DNA of 64,000 bases from Actinokineospora spheciospongiae (GCF_000564855.1 NZ_AYXG01000051.1:62001-126000), one strand, 5' to 3'. Shown: positions 22,928 through 33,159, counted from the stretch's first letter. Notes: generated by a model from the sequence alone, not told the origin. Translations and numbers: made by a program.

Positions 22928-25171
22928 TCACGCATTGGCGACCAACTGGTCACCGACGAGGTCGATGCCCAGCGAGCCGCCCGGGTTGACCAGGACCGCC
23001 ACTCCCGGGAGGACGGTCAGCAGGGAGCGCAACGACATCGGCCGCACCGCCGTGCCCTCCGGGACGTGGCGCGGCGCGGAGTAGGCGGGCAGGACCCTGG
23101 CCCCGGTGGGGGCGATCAGCACCGCGAGGTCGCCGTCGGGGGCCAGGCCGATCAGGAACTCGTGGTCCAGGGCGGCCCGCACCGCCGCCTCGTAGGGCAG
23201 CCACTCGGCGGCCACGAACGCCAGGACCTCCTCGAAGGCGTTCTCCGGGCGGGGCAGGCCGCGGCGGCGGGGGCTGGGGCGGTAGTCCTCGTTGACCCAG
23301 GTCTCGCCGGTGAAGGCGCCGTCGGGGCCGATCTTGTAGGCACCGAGCAGGGTGGGGACGGGGACGCCGTCGATGTGGCGGGGGTCGACGTCCGGGTCGG
23401 CGCAGTACAGCCAGCCGCCGGGGGTCCTGGTGGCCTCGGCGCGCATGGCCGGGGTGATCGGCGGCAGGCCCGGGTGGGCGGCGAGGCGGGTCGGGTCGGG
23501 CAGCAGGGTCGGGTCGAACGCCCGGTACGCGGTGGTGGCCAGGCACTCCACCAGGTGGCGGTCGGGCAGGTCGTCGAGCCAGTTCCCGGGGAAGGCCCGG
23601 ATCCCGTGGCGGGCGCCGAGCAGGGCGCCGACGGTCATCCTGGTCAGGTCGTCGAGGGGCACCCCCAGCGCGTCGAACGGCCGGTGGCCCAGCTTGACCA
23701 CGACGAGCAGCGCCCGCTCCCAGGGCGTGCCCAGGCCCGCGAGCTGTTCGGCCAGCGGGGTGTCCTGCTCGCGCATCGCCACGACGTGCCCGAACGCGCC
23801 CAACTCCCGCAGCACCGCGGTCAGCTCGCCGCGGTCGGGGCGCAGCAGGAGTTCGAAGACCGGGCTGACGTCGTCGACCCAGTAGCCGCCGAGCTGCGGC
23901 CGGGCGGCCGAGGCGACCGCGCCGAGCAGCCCGGTCGTCTCCTTGACCTGCGGTCCGCCGGGCGCCGACCAGCGGTCGAGCCACCCGGCGGGCCGCAGCG
24001 GGAGACCGGTGCCTGCCAGGTCCGGCGCCCACCCGGCGGCCTTGCGCACGAGCAGGTCGGTGGCGTGCAGCAGACCCGCGGTCAGGCCGCGGTTCGTGCC
24101 CGAGACGCGGTCGCCGAGGGCGAAACCGAGGTAGGCGCCGACCACGCTGTGCCAGCTGTGGTGGGCGGGGCCGGGTGGGGCGATGGCGGAGAAGGTGGGC
24201 TCGTCCCAGTACCGGCCGCCCTCGGCGTCCCAGAACGCCTGGGCGGCGGGCGGGCGGGGACCGCGGCGGCCGCCCTGCTTCCACGCCCGGACCTCGCGCA
24301 GCTCCTCCCACTGCCTGCCCCCCAGCTCGAACCCGGCGGACTGGGCCCGGTCGAGCGCGTCGGCCAGGTCCGGGGGGAAGCCCCGGTGCCCCGTCGGCGG
24401 CGGCACGGCGGGTCCGGGGTAGCGGTCGAGGACCCGGAGCAGCTGCTCCCTGACCATCCGCGATTCCGGGGTCATCCCGGGGCTGATCAGGATCTCGTCG
24501 ACCGGCACGTCCGTCAGGATCTGGCGCGCGGTCTTCTCCAACCACGCGTGCGTCCCGGGCGGCAGGTACGCGGGCGAGGTGTGGGCGTCGAGGCGGGTGG
24601 ATTCGTCGCTGCCCGCGTTCGCCAGCCGCCCGTCGGGCGTGAGCGGCAGGTAGAGCTGGACGTCGAGGAGGGCGGCGACCTCCTCGGCGGTGTTGAGCCA
24701 GCCACAGCGGTAGTAGCCGAACGCCTTGTCGGCGGGGGTGTACGGCAGCGGCTCACCGCGCCACGCCGGGCCGCGCACGTACTTCGGGTTGCGGCGGAAC
24801 TGCTCGGGGTGGTCCTCGCGCTGCCACCCGAGGATCGCCCCGATCGGCACGTCCACGTGGGCGAAGGTCTCCGCGTCCCACTCCTGGTCGACGTAGACCC
24901 CGGCCGCGGTGGGCGCGGGCCAGGACTCGGGAACCCCCGTGGACCAGCCGTCGGGGGGGACGTGGCGGCGCAGCGGGCCGCCGTCGTCGGGCACCTCCAC
25001 GGCAGGCAGGGGCACCAGCGCGTCGTCGGGGTCGGTGAGGTCGTAGGGCACGTACCAGTCGCCGCGGATGAGCTTGACGTGCTCGGTCAGCACCGCCAGC
25101 CGGTCGGCGCCGGCGCCGTGCTGCTCGCGAATCCACGCCTCGGCGCGGGTGATGGCCTCGGCGCGGTTCAT
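22928..25171 (-). CDS. Composite immunity-type protein (YrhB / SseB-like / ADP-ribosylglycohydrolase-like / SseB-like)
   Basis: ATG 25171 overlaps the nucleoside hydrolase stop (ATGA); 747 residues. Modules seen: residues 1-60 a YrhB/Imm35-type immunity fold (ITRAEAWIREQHGAGADRLA, RGDWYVPYDL); about 150-235 an SseB-like segment (LLDVQLYLPLTPDGRLANAG, TSPAYLPPGTHAWL); about 335-590 a fold resembling ADP-ribosylglycohydrolase (WHSVVGAYLGFALGDRVSGT ... MTVGALLGARHGIRAFPGNW); about 640-747 another SseB-like end (FLIGLAPDGDLAVLIAPTGA, YSAPRHVPEG). The DraG-type metal motifs (TDDTxM, GGDxDxTG) are not recognisable, so the third module may bind rather than hydrolyse ADP-ribose. As the last gene of the toxin operon it most likely protects against the toxin. 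Confidence 0.7.
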   Translation of the reverse strand: MNRAEAITRAEAWIREQHGAGADRLAVLTEHVKLIRGDWYVPYDLTDPDDALVPLPAVEVPDDGGPLRRHVPPDGWSTGVPESWPAPTAAGVYVDQEWDAETFAHVDVPIGAILGWQREDHPEQFRRNPKYVRGPAWRGEPLPYTPADKAFGYYRCGWLNTAEEVAALLDVQLYLPLTPDGRLANAGSDESTRLDAHTSPAYLPPGTHAWLEKTARQILTDVPVDEILISPGMTPESRMVREQLLRVLDRYPGPAVPPPTGHRGFPPDLADALDRAQSAGFELGGRQWEELREVRAWKQGGRRGPRPPAAQAFWDAEGGRYWDEPTFSAIAPPGPAHHSWHSVVGAYLGFALGDRVSGTNRGLTAGLLHATDLLVRKAAGWAPDLAGTGLPLRPAGWLDRWSAPGGPQVKETTGLLGAVASAARPQLGGYWVDDVSPVFELLLRPDRGELTAVLRELGAFGHVVAMREQDTPLAEQLAGLGTPWERALLVVVKLGHRPFDALGVPLDDLTRMTVGALLGARHGIRAFPGNWLDDLPDRHLVECLATTAYRAFDPTLLPDPTRLAAHPGLPPITPAMRAEATRTPGGWLYCADPDVDPRHIDGVPVPTLLGAYKIGPDGAFTGETWVNEDYRPSPRRRGLPRPENAFEEVLAFVAAEWLPYEAAVRAALDHEFLIGLAPDGDLAVLIAPTGARVLPAYSAPRHVPEGTAVRPMSLRSLLTVLPGVAVLVNPGGSLGIDLVGDQLVANA

Positions 25172-26133
25172 CGGGTGTCCTCCCGGTCCAGTGCGGTTTC
25201 GAGACCGCGGGTGAGCCAGCGCAGGAACGCCGGGTGGTTCGCACCGCCGCTGACCCGCACCCGGTGGCCCGCGGGGTCGACGGTCATCCGGCCGATCCCG
25301 TCGAGCAGCACCCGCTCGTGGAACAGGTCGACGTACGGCAGTTGCAACGCGGCGGCCAAAGCCAGCGCGTCGTGCTGGATGGTGCCGGGGTGGAAGCGGG
25401 TGAACCACCGGTCCAGGTGCGCGGCCACCAGCCGGGCCCAGGCCGGGCCCGCGGCGAGCGCGCGGTGCAGGTCGGAGCCCTCGGTGATCTCGATCTCCGG
25501 GGTGAAGGTGGTGTCCGACAGCACGAGCTTGGGCAGCTCGGCGGTGCTGACCAGGGTCGCCGCCGCCGCCGGGTCGACCCGGAAGTTGTGCTCGGCGCGG
25601 GACGGGTCGCGGTAGTTGATCGCCCCGCCCATCTGCGTCACCACCAGCCGGGCGCGCAGGTCCGACCGGGTGGTGAGGACGCGGGCGAGGTTGCTGGCCG
25701 GTCCGATGCCCACCCACCGCACCGGCCCGTCGGTGCGCGCGCACACCTCGGCGACAGCCTCGACGACGTCCCCGCCCTGCGCGGGCACGTCGTCGGGGAC
25801 CAGGCCCTCGACGCAGTTCATCCTGGTGTTGCCCAGGTCGGCTCCGGCGACCACCGGCACGTCCGCGCGGCCGAGCAGGTCCAGCAGGTGCCGGGCGAAC
25901 CGGGCCCGCTCCCCACCCAGTTCGTCCACTGTGGTCACCAGGGCGAGGGTCGGCTCGGCGGCGGCGAGGACCAGCGCCACGGCGTCGTCCGGGTCCCCGC
26001 CCGCGTCGGTGTCCACGACGAGCGGGGCGCCCACCTCCGAGGGCGGGAACGGTTGCCCGGCAACGGTTTGCGGCAGGCCGAACCGCGCCAGGTCGACCAG
26101 CGCCCGCCGCTCCCGGTTCAGTTCCCCGCTCAC
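25168..26133 (-). CDS. Inosine-uridine-type nucleoside hydrolase
   Basis: GTG 26133 overlaps the toxin stop codon (GTGA); 321 residues. The calcium-binding signature DTDAGGDPDDAVALVLAAAE near residue 35-50 is the hallmark of the IU-nucleoside hydrolase family; VAGADLGNTRMNC, IGPASNLARVL, MGGAINY and the C-terminal HDALALAAALQLP are also consistent. The enzyme cleaves the N-glycosidic bond of ribonucleosides. Placed between a toxin with an ADP-ribosyltransferase-like domain and its immunity protein, it could deal with nicotinamide/ADP-ribose-related nucleosides, act as a second effector or be an accessory immunity factor. That role is inference; an ordinary salvage role is less likely given the strict translational coupling. 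Confidence 0.88.
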   Translation of the reverse strand: MSGELNRERRALVDLARFGLPQTVAGQPFPPSEVGAPLVVDTDAGGDPDDAVALVLAAAEPTLALVTTVDELGGERARFARHLLDLLGRADVPVVAGADLGNTRMNCVEGLVPDDVPAQGGDVVEAVAEVCARTDGPVRWVGIGPASNLARVLTTRSDLRARLVVTQMGGAINYRDPSRAEHNFRVDPAAAATLVSTAELPKLVLSDTTFTPEIEITEGSDLHRALAAGPAWARLVAAHLDRWFTRFHPGTIQHDALALAAALQLPYVDLFHERVLLDGIGRMTVDPAGHRVRVSGGANHPAFLRWLTRGLETALDREDTR

Positions 26134-29100
26134 GACCGGCCCACCCCCGTCCGCGCGGCGCACTCGGTGCGCTCCCGGACCGGGGGCAGCGCGTCGAACT
26201 CCGCCCACACCCGGCGGCGGGCCTCCGGGTCGAGGTCGCGGGTCCGCTCCTCGACGTCCTCCACCGCGCCCTCGTCACCCCGGCGCACCAGGGAGTCCAC
26301 CACCTCGCGGAAGCGCGGGTCCGGGTCGTCCCCGGCCACCCACGACCGCACCTGGTCGCGCCCGCGCTCGGCCCGGGCCGCCAACGCCGCCCGCCACGGC
26401 CCGCCCCCGGCCCGCCGCGCGGCGGCCTCCTCGGCCACGTCGACCACCGCGCGCGACAGTACGACCTCGGTGGCGTGCCGGTCGAAGCACCCCGGGTTCG
26501 GGGCGCGGGTGGCCAGGGCCGGGCTGTGCCCGTCGCGCCCGGGGAACACCACCCGGTGCCCGGGGTCCGCCGCCACCTTGGCCACCAGGTCGTCGTGCGT
26601 CCGCGCGGCCACGTCCACCACGGTGTACCCCCGGGCCACGTCGTGGGTGTCGGCCAGGGCCCGCCGCAGCGGGTCGGTGCTGCCCGACTCGGCGTCCACC
26701 TCGTCCACGGCCTGGTCGCGCCGCTCCCCCGGCGACCGCCCGTACCCGCCGTCGTCGGGGACGTCGGCGTGCGCGGTGTCATCGGTGTGGTCGGCGGAGA
26801 GCAGGCGCACCTCGGTGGCGCCCGCGGGCAACTCGGCCAGGCGGCCGGTCTGCGGATCGGCGAAGGCCACCCCGCCCGGGGTGTGCACGACCCGCACCAC
26901 GTGCCCGATCGCGTGCCCGTCGGCGTCGGTGTACCGGAACGCCACCGCCCCGCGCGCCCCCTCGGGCGTCCGCGCCACCGCGGAGGCGACCGCGTCGAAG
27001 TCCCGGTGGCTGGTCCACACCCCGCCGAGTGCCTCCCGCACCCGCGACAACCGGCCGTCGGTGGCGACGTCCTCGGGTCGGGTGGGGGCGGCCTGGGCGG
27101 GTTCACCGTGGTGGCGCCGCTCGTCGGCGAGCATCGCCTCGACGCAGTTCGTGCGGTGGCCGTCGGCGGCGCCGCTGTCGGCGTGGTGGGGGTTGATGTC
27201 GCCGTAACCGGGGAAGTGCTCGTCGAGGAAGGCCTGCCGGGACTGCTCGTCGCCGACGCCGCTGTGCACGGCGGGTTCGGTCAGCGGGGGGCCGGGGCGC
27301 GCCAGGCCCTCGGGTTCTCCGGGTCCTTCGAGACCGTCGAGGGCGGCGCTGATGGAGCGTGCCGGGGTTGGCGGGGGCTCGGCGGGGTCCTGGTGGGCGG
27401 TTGTGTCGGCGCTTGTGTCGGCGCTGTCGGGCTGACGGGAGCCGTCGGTGGGCTGGTTGTCGGTGTGCTGGTCGCCGGTGGGCTCGCCGTCGGGGTCGAG
27501 CAGGGAGGGGTCGAAGCGACCGCCGATCGGGGTGTGGTCGCGTTCCGAGGCGCCCGGGTCCGGGGTGGGGTCGGCGGCGGGTGCGGGGTCGGCGGGCGCG
27601 TCCGGGTCGCGCCCCTCGGCGATGGCCCGTTCCCGCTCCTGCCGCTCCAACACGTGCTTGGGCGGGGCGACGGGCGGTGGGACGTGCCCCTGGTCGGGCT
27701 GTTCCAAGCCCTTGGGATGCGCCGGGGCATCTTCCCGGGCACCGCCGGTGTAGTGCGGATTGGGTTCGAACTCACCGAGGTAGACGTTGCCCCGGGCGTC
27801 GGCGAAGGTCTTGTGCCAACCCTCGACGTGGCTGAAGTGGATGCCACCGGGGAAGAGGACCTCCCCCTCCCTGTACTGCGTGCCGCTCTGGTCCCCCGCC
27901 CTGGCCTGGGTCTCCTCGGTGAGGGTGCCGCCGGGCGCCTTGACCCGGTAGACGTACCCCTCGGACTTCGCCCCGAAGCGCGCCGCGATGTCCACCGACT
28001 TCGAGGTGCTGACGTAGGCGTTGGTGGTGCCGAGGACGTGCTTCTTGATGTCGACGACCCCGTCCGGGTTCTTCAACCCGAACCCCTGCTCCCTCGCGAT
28101 CTCCGACGGCGGCCGCGAGTCACCTCGGTAGAGCACATTCCCGTCGTCGGCCCAGTCGTCGACCTTCCTCTTGACCTGCTCCCAGCCGGAGGTGTCCGGC
28201 CCGATCGCCTCCAGTTGCACCCGGGGGTGCTCCCCCGGCCCCGGGGGGTCGTACCCGCTGAGGTCGTGGTCGCGCGGGGCGTGGTCGACCGGCACCGGCT
28301 CGGAGTAGTTCAGGTGCGGCACCAACTCCTTCCGCGCCGGGTAGGGCGGACCGGCCGCCTGCGGTGCGGGACCGGTATGCGCCTGACCTTGGTCGTCGCG
28401 GTGCGCGGGCCGGTCCGACGCGGTGCCGGGATCGGCGGGGCGACCGTTGTCGGGGTACTGGTTGGGATCGGCGGGACGCGGAAGCTGCTCCGCCTGCACA
28501 CCGTGGTCCCGGTGCACCTGCTCGGCCGGGCGCTGGTGCTGACCGGTGGGCGCTTCGGGTCCGGCCGGGCGCCTGCGCCGGGCGTGCTGATCCGGCTCCA
28601 GGAAACGCCCCGGAGGGGGCTGCCTGCGGTCGGGCGGCTGCGGCGGACGGGGGTGCGCGTGGCCGGGCTGCGTCTGATCAACCGGGCGCTGGGGGTGCGG
28701 GCCGTGCTGACCCAGCTCCGGGAAGCGGCCCGAAGGAGGCTGCCGCCGATCAGGCGACTGCGGCTGCACCTGATCGGCCGGGCGCTGGGAGCGTAGGTCG
28801 GGGCGCGGGGCGTGCTGATCCGGCTCGGGGAAGCGGCCCGCAGGTGGCTGCTGCCGATCGAGCGGCTGCGGCGGACGGGGGTGCGACTGGCCGGGATGCG
28901 CTTGGTCGACCGGGCGCTGCGACCCCGGTGGCATCGGGGTGGGGGCGTGCTGCGAGGGGTTCGTCAGACCGGAGGCCGGTGGCGCGGGGCGCGTCGGGGC
29001 GGGCTCCTGTCCGCCCCGGTGGGGCAGCGGACCGGGGTGCTGGGCACCCTGCGGGTTCGTGGGCAAGCCGACCGGTGGCACGACTTGCCCGCCGTGCTGC

Positions 29101-30569
29101 GGGACCGGTGGCCGGAGCTGGTGGGGGCGAGCCTGGTTCGGGTTCTGCCCACCGGCCTGTCCCGGCGGGGGGAGCGGGTGCTGACCGGATGAGCGGTCCG
29201 GCGACCAGGCTGCCGCCTGGGGCGGACGAGGCGGAACGGGCGGTCGAGTGTCCTGCTGCCCCGGTCCGCCCTGCGGGCGTCCGTGTGGGGCGGGGGGCGG
29301 CACCGGACCACCCGCGCGCGGGGGTGCGGTGTTCGGATCACCGTTGCGGGCGCCCCCGCCCTGGTGACCGGGCGCGCGTGGAACGGGCGGCTGGGGCGCG
29401 TACCCGTTCTGGTTAGCCGGGCGGGCGGGTCCACCCTGCGCGGGCGGACCGGTGCGACGGTCGCCCGCACCACCAGCACCCGAGGTGCCGCCGGGAGCCG
29501 GGTTCCCACCACCCGGCCCGGGGCCTGCCGGACCCCGGGTACCCGGGCGAGCGGGCCTGTTCCCCTGCGGATCGGCACCACGGTTGCCCGACTCGCCTGC
29601 GGGAACATGTCCGCCACGGCTGTCCGCACCGGGTGCGGCCGTGCCGGGTGCGGCAGGCCCGCCGCCCGGAGTCCCCCCGGCCGGGGTCTGGCCGGAACGG
29701 GCCTGAGTGGGGGTGGTGGCGCGATCCGGAGAGCGGGAGGCCGCATCAGCCACCGCCGACCCCTGACCAGAACGGGCCGAAGCAGCCGAAGCACGCTCCG
29801 GCGGCCGGGAGCCCGGACCAGCCACCGGCGACCCCTGACCGGGGCGGACCGAAGCAGCGGCGGCACGATCCGGCGGCCGGGAGCCCGTGCCGTTCAGGGG
29901 TGGTGCCTGACCGGGACGGCCGGGCGGCGGGGTGGGGGCGGCCGGGGAGCGGGAGCCCTGGGTCGGGGTGGTGGGGGTGGGATGGGCGGAAGCGCGTTGG
30001 GCGGTCGGGGCCGTTGCGGGGGTGGCGGAACCCGTGGGGGCGTTGGTCTTCGCCGGGGCGTTCGCGCCTGCCGTGCCTCCCGTGGTGGGGCGGGCGGCGG
30101 TGCCGGTGGCGGTGGTGGGGGCCTTGGTCTCGCGGGCGAGGCGGTCCATGGTGCTCGCGGCGGACTGGTCGGTGGCGCGGGCGGTCTGGGCGCTGGAGCG
30201 GGCGTTGGTGCCCGCCTTCTCGGCGGCGTTGGCGGCGCCCTCGACGCTGGTGCGGGCGCGGGCCACGGCCCGGTCCGCCGCGCCCATCGCGACCTGGCCG
30301 AAGACGCCCGCGCTGGCGGCGCCTGCGCCTGCGGGGATCTTGCCGCCCACGGCGCCGCGCACCTGGCCCGCTCGGCCGACCATGCGGCCGCCGAGGGACT
30401 CGACGCTGTCCGGGTTCATGCCGGTGGTGCCGGGGCCGCCGATCCCTCCCGGGCCCGGGGTGGGCCTGCCGGAGGTGGACGAGCCGCCGGGTGGGCCGCC
30501 GGTGTGGTGGGTGGAGCTGTGGTGGGTGGAGCTGCTGTCCGAGCCGGTGCCCCTGTTGCGGCCGGGCAT
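26130..30569 (-). CDS. Polymorphic toxin with ADP-ribosyltransferase-like and papain-like (Tox-PL) domains
   Basis: ATG 30569 overlaps the stop of the small upstream gene (TGATG); 1479 residues. Residues 1-150: Gly/Ser start and an Ala-rich helical region ([20 protein letters not shown]). Residues 150-750: very long Pro/Gly/Gln-rich linker with imperfect repeats. About 780-940: ADP-ribosyltransferase-like domain of R-S-E type: [13 protein letters not shown] (Arg about 814), [18 protein letters not shown] (STS about 852) and [13 protein letters not shown] (ExE about 899-901). Then a disordered spacer. About 1130-1260: papain-like glutaminase/deamidase fold with Cys1142 (TNCVEAM), His1223 (IGHVVRVVH) and Asp1238 (FADPQTGR). 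A further unrecognised 220-residue domain ends the protein. No signal peptide; export by a type VII-like route is inferred. Direct coupling to downstream protective genes supports a toxin. Confidence 0.82.
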   Translation of the reverse strand: MPGRNRGTGSDSSSTHHSSTHHTGGPPGGSSTSGRPTPGPGGIGGPGTTGMNPDSVESLGGRMVGRAGQVRGAVGGKIPAGAGAASAGVFGQVAMGAADRAVARARTSVEGAANAAEKAGTNARSSAQTARATDQSAASTMDRLARETKAPTTATGTAARPTTGGTAGANAPAKTNAPTGSATPATAPTAQRASAHPTPTTPTQGSRSPAAPTPPPGRPGQAPPLNGTGSRPPDRAAAASVRPGQGSPVAGPGSRPPERASAASARSGQGSAVADAASRSPDRATTPTQARSGQTPAGGTPGGGPAAPGTAAPGADSRGGHVPAGESGNRGADPQGNRPARPGTRGPAGPGPGGGNPAPGGTSGAGGAGDRRTGPPAQGGPARPANQNGYAPQPPVPRAPGHQGGGARNGDPNTAPPRAGGPVPPPAPHGRPQGGPGQQDTRPPVPPRPPQAAAWSPDRSSGQHPLPPPGQAGGQNPNQARPHQLRPPVPQHGGQVVPPVGLPTNPQGAQHPGPLPHRGGQEPAPTRPAPPASGLTNPSQHAPTPMPPGSQRPVDQAHPGQSHPRPPQPLDRQQPPAGRFPEPDQHAPRPDLRSQRPADQVQPQSPDRRQPPSGRFPELGQHGPHPQRPVDQTQPGHAHPRPPQPPDRRQPPPGRFLEPDQHARRRRPAGPEAPTGQHQRPAEQVHRDHGVQAEQLPRPADPNQYPDNGRPADPGTASDRPAHRDDQGQAHTGPAPQAAGPPYPARKELVPHLNYSEPVPVDHAPRDHDLSGYDPPGPGEHPRVQLEAIGPDTSGWEQVKRKVDDWADDGNVLYRGDSRPPSEIAREQGFGLKNPDGVVDIKKHVLGTTNAYVSTSKSVDIAARFGAKSEGYVYRVKAPGGTLTEETQARAGDQSGTQYREGEVLFPGGIHFSHVEGWHKTFADARGNVYLGEFEPNPHYTGGAREDAPAHPKGLEQPDQGHVPPPVAPPKHVLERQERERAIAEGRDPDAPADPAPAADPTPDPGASERDHTPIGGRFDPSLLDPDGEPTGDQHTDNQPTDGSRQPDSADTSADTTAHQDPAEPPPTPARSISAALDGLEGPGEPEGLARPGPPLTEPAVHSGVGDEQSRQAFLDEHFPGYGDINPHHADSGAADGHRTNCVEAMLADERRHHGEPAQAAPTRPEDVATDGRLSRVREALGGVWTSHRDFDAVASAVARTPEGARGAVAFRYTDADGHAIGHVVRVVHTPGGVAFADPQTGRLAELPAGATEVRLLSADHTDDTAHADVPDDGGYGRSPGERRDQAVDEVDAESGSTDPLRRALADTHDVARGYTVVDVAARTHDDLVAKVAADPGHRVVFPGRDGHSPALATRAPNPGCFDRHATEVVLSRAVVDVAEEAAARRAGGGPWRAALAARAERGRDQVRSWVAGDDPDPRFREVVDSLVRRGDEGAVEDVEERTRDLDPEARRRVWAEFDALPPVRERTECAARTGVGRS
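28568..28925 (-). repeat. Imperfect repeats in toxin linker
   Basis: Three imperfect units of about 33-44 codons, each with RPVDQ/RPADQ, PPQP(P/L)DR(R/Q)QPP and GRF(P/L)EPDQH, are arrayed in the Pro-rich linker. DNA identity between units is visible on direct reading (recurrent GGGGGCTGCCTGCGGTCGGG type blocks). They probably expand and contract and set the reach of the linker. Confidence 0.6.
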
Positions 30570-30724
30570 CAGCGGGGCGGGTGGGTGACGTGGCCGGGGG
30601 TGGGTTCGGCTTCTCGCGGGGACGTCCACGCCGTGGTGTGGACCACATTCGCGCTCGACACCTCGCGCTCGGCGTCGGTCACCCACTTCTCGACGTCGCG
30701 CAGCCACATGTCGGACGTGTTCAC
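30569..30724 (-). CDS. Small protein translationally coupled to the toxin (51 aa)
   Basis: GTG 30724, after GGGGAGGATCGG, opens 51 codons ending at 30569 with a TGATG overlap into the toxin start. The N-terminal 25 residues are an amphipathic helix with spaced tryptophans ([20 protein letters not shown]); the rest is polar and proline-containing ([17 protein letters not shown]). It could be a short WXG100-like chaperone/export partner for the type VII-type toxin or simply a leader ORF for coupling. It is too short to be a full WXG100 protein (about 100 aa), and no WxG motif is seen. Confidence 0.6.
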   Translation of the reverse strand: MNTSDMWLRDVEKWVTDAEREVSSANVVHTTAWTSPREAEPTPGHVTHPPR

Positions 30725-30865
30725 GTTGAACCGATCCTCCCCCCGGAAGCCCCGGCGGGGAGCTTACAGCGGGGGTCCGGGGCGCTGGTGCGGCGTACCG
30801 GAGTGGACTGTCGGCCGCCGCCGCGTCGTCTGCCCCCGGGGCGGGCACCGCGTACCGTTGGGCGG

Positions 30866-32332
30866 GTGACCACCGCACCGCTGTCGACCGTGACCCTGGG
30901 CGACGAGTTCGCCCGCACGCTTCCGGAGATGGCCCTGCCCTGGCAGGCGGACGTGGCGGCCGCACCGGAACTGCTCGTGCTCAACGAGGCCCTGGCCGCC
31001 GAGTTCGGCCTCGACCCCGGGTGGCTGCGCGGGCCAGAGGGGGTGCGGCTGCTCGTCGGGAACCTGGTGCCCGAGGGGGCCGCGCCGGTGGCGCAGGCCT
31101 ACGCCGGGCACCAGTTCGGGGGCTACTCCCCCCGGCTCGGCGACGGGCGGGCGCTGCTGCTCGGCGAACTCGTCCACGCCGACGGGTTGCCGCGCGACCT
31201 GCACCTCAAGGGGTCCGGGCGGACACCGTTCTCCCGGGGCGGGGACGGGTTGGCGGCGGTCGGGCCGATGTTGCGCGAGTACGTCGTCAGCGAGGCGATG
31301 CACGCCCTCGGGATTCCCACGACCCGGTCGCTGGCCGTGGTGGCGACCGGGACGCCGGTGCACCGGGAGGGCCCGCTGCCGGGGGCCGTGCTGGCGCGGG
31401 TGGCGAGCAGCCACCTGCGGGTGGGCAGCTTCCAGTACGCCGCCGCCACCGGGGACGTGGACCTGCTGCGCAGGCTCGCCGACCACGCCATCGCCCGCCA
31501 CCACCCCGACGCCGGGGCGGCCGAGCGGCGGCACCTGGCGCTGTTCGAGGCGGTGGTGGCCGACCAGGCGGCGCTGGTGGCGCGGTGGATGCTGGTGGGC
31601 TTCGTGCACGGGGTGATGAACACCGACAACATGACGATCTCCGGTGAGACCATCGACTACGGGCCGTGCGCGTTCATGGAGGCCTTCGACCCGGCCACCG
31701 TCTACAGCTCCATCGACCACCAGGGCCGCTACGCCTACGGCAACCAGCCCGCCATGGCGGAGTGGAACCTGGCCCGGCTCGCCGAGGCCATGCTGCCCCT
31801 GTTCGCCGACGACCAGGAGCGGGCCGTCGAACTGGCGGTGCAGGCGCTCGGGGAGTTCCGCAGGCAGTACAACGACGCCTGGACGGCCGGTATGCGGGCC
31901 AAGCTGGGCCTGCCCGACAGCCTCGACCCGGCGGAAACCGCGCCGCTGGTCGACGACCTGCTGGTCCTGCTGCGGGACAACCACGTCGACCACACCTCGT
32001 TCCACCGCCGCCTCGCCGCCGCCGCTCGCGGGGACGCCGAGCCCGCGCGCGGGCTGGTCCTCGACCTCGCGGGGATCGACGGCTGGCTGGACCGCTGGCG
32101 CGCGTTGGAGCCGGACGCGGAGGCGATGGACCGGGTCAACCCCGTCTACGTCCCCCGCAACCACCTCGTCGAGGAAGCGCTGGCCGCCGCGACGGGTGGT
32201 GACCTGGAACCGTTCCGGCGGCTGCTGGACGCGGTGGGCGCTCCCTTCGACGAGCGGCCCGGCCTCGACCGCTACGCCGAACCGGCACCGCGGGACTTCG
32301 GTTCGACCTACCAGACCTTCTGCGGGACCTGA
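30866..32332 (+). CDS. selO: SelO-family protein adenylyltransferase (YdiU/UPF0061)
   Basis: GTG 30866 gives a 488-aa pseudokinase-fold AMPylase. Seen: [40 protein letters not shown], the nucleotide/metal motifs [37 protein letters not shown], and the active-site [20 protein letters not shown] followed by [10 protein letters not shown] (metal-binding Asn and Asp). SelO transfers AMP to Ser/Thr/Tyr of redox-related proteins. The C-terminus [11 protein letters not shown] carries a Cys where selenocysteine occurs in eukaryotes, three residues from the end. It is divergent from the toxin operon and transcribed alone. Length and motifs are normal. Confidence 0.95.
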   Translation: MTTAPLSTVTLGDEFARTLPEMALPWQADVAAAPELLVLNEALAAEFGLDPGWLRGPEGVRLLVGNLVPEGAAPVAQAYAGHQFGGYSPRLGDGRALLLGELVHADGLPRDLHLKGSGRTPFSRGGDGLAAVGPMLREYVVSEAMHALGIPTTRSLAVVATGTPVHREGPLPGAVLARVASSHLRVGSFQYAAATGDVDLLRRLADHAIARHHPDAGAAERRHLALFEAVVADQAALVARWMLVGFVHGVMNTDNMTISGETIDYGPCAFMEAFDPATVYSSIDHQGRYAYGNQPAMAEWNLARLAEAMLPLFADDQERAVELAVQALGEFRRQYNDAWTAGMRAKLGLPDSLDPAETAPLVDDLLVLLRDNHVDHTSFHRRLAAAARGDAEPARGLVLDLAGIDGWLDRWRALEPDAEAMDRVNPVYVPRNHLVEEALAAATGGDLEPFRRLLDAVGAPFDERPGLDRYAEPAPRDFGSTYQTFCGT

Positions 32333-32501
32333 GCCCCCGGTTGCCTCCGGGGCACCGCTTCCAAACGTCCTCAATGGAGTGGTTTGCCCAGGTCAGCCTC
32401 CACACGATGGGGTGACTCCCCCGGCGGGTGCCGAGCTGCCGACGCACCATCGGATTGTTGTCGCAGTTCGCAATTCGGTCGGGGAACGACAGGAGGCTGT
32501 C

Positions 32502-33068
32502 ATGAGGCGTGCACGTGCTTTGCTGACCGGGGTTTCGGTGTGCCTGGCGTTGACGGTGGTGACGGATGCCGCCCAGGCAACCGGTGCGCCGCAGGCGGAA
32601 GACCGGGGAAGCGCAATGGCGAAAGACGCGTTCAGCGATGAGGTCGTCGCCGCGCACAACGCGGCCAGGGCTCGCCACGGCGCCCCTCCGGTGTCGTGGG
32701 ACCCCTCCATGACCGCCGCGACGCAGCAGTACGCGAACGCGTGCCGGTTCAAGCACTCCAACAGCCAGGGCAAGTACGGGGAGAACCTCTACGCCAGCTC
32801 CGACCCCAAGGCGGGCATCAGGGAGGCGGTGGACTCCTGGATGGCCGAGGCGTCGAAGTACAACTACAACAGCCCCGGGTTCTCGGCCGCCACGGGGCAC
32901 TTCACCCAGTTGGTGTGGAAGTCGAGCACCAAGGTGAGCGCGGTCGTCGTCCAGTGCGGGGCGGGCACGATCATGCAGCAGGCGAGCAGGTTCGTCGTGG
33001 TCCGCTACACGCCCGCGGGCAACTACCCGGGCCAGTTCCCGCAGAACGTGGGCCGTCCCGTCAAGTGA
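32502..33068 (+). CDS. Secreted CAP (SCP/PR-1-like) domain protein
   Basis: ATG 32502 lies 5 bases after AGGAGG; 188 residues. A signal peptide ([20 protein letters not shown], cleavage after AQA around residue 26) is followed by a CAP domain: [20 protein letters not shown], the [15 protein letters not shown] motif (His/Glu pair), and [20 protein letters not shown]. The C-terminus [16 protein letters not shown] is typical of bacterial and plant CAP proteins. The family binds sterols/lipids or metal and acts extracellularly; no catalytic role is proven. Single gene with a strong RBS, followed by a long hairpin. Confidence 0.93.
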   Translation: MRRARALLTGVSVCLALTVVTDAAQATGAPQAEDRGSAMAKDAFSDEVVAAHNAARARHGAPPVSWDPSMTAATQQYANACRFKHSNSQGKYGENLYASSDPKAGIREAVDSWMAEASKYNYNSPGFSAATGHFTQLVWKSSTKVSAVVVQCGAGTIMQQASRFVVVRYTPAGNYPGQFPQNVGRPVK

Positions 33069-33084
33069 AGCGCTGACGGGTCGC

Positions 33085-33151
33085 GAGCCCGTTGTCGGTC
33101 CACTTCGGATCAGTCCTCTGCGGACGGTTCGAGCGGACCGACAACGGGCTC
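33085..33151. terminator. Long-stem bidirectional hairpin between CAP and dioxygenase genes
   Basis: A perfect 17-base inverted repeat (GAGCCCGTTGTCGGTCC at 33085-33101 and its complement at 33135-33151) encloses a 33-base loop. It sits between two convergent genes (stops at 33068 and 33160) and probably terminates both. The loop is unusually long and there is no U-run. Confidence 0.65.
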
Positions 33152-33159
33152 TCGCGCGC

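Noticed and set aside
22928-27106. 1392-codon minus-strand ORF that would fuse the immunity protein to part of the toxin
   Set aside because: The first 640 or so codons are an out-of-frame shadow of the nucleoside hydrolase and toxin; ATG 25171 with the ATGA overlap is the proper start.
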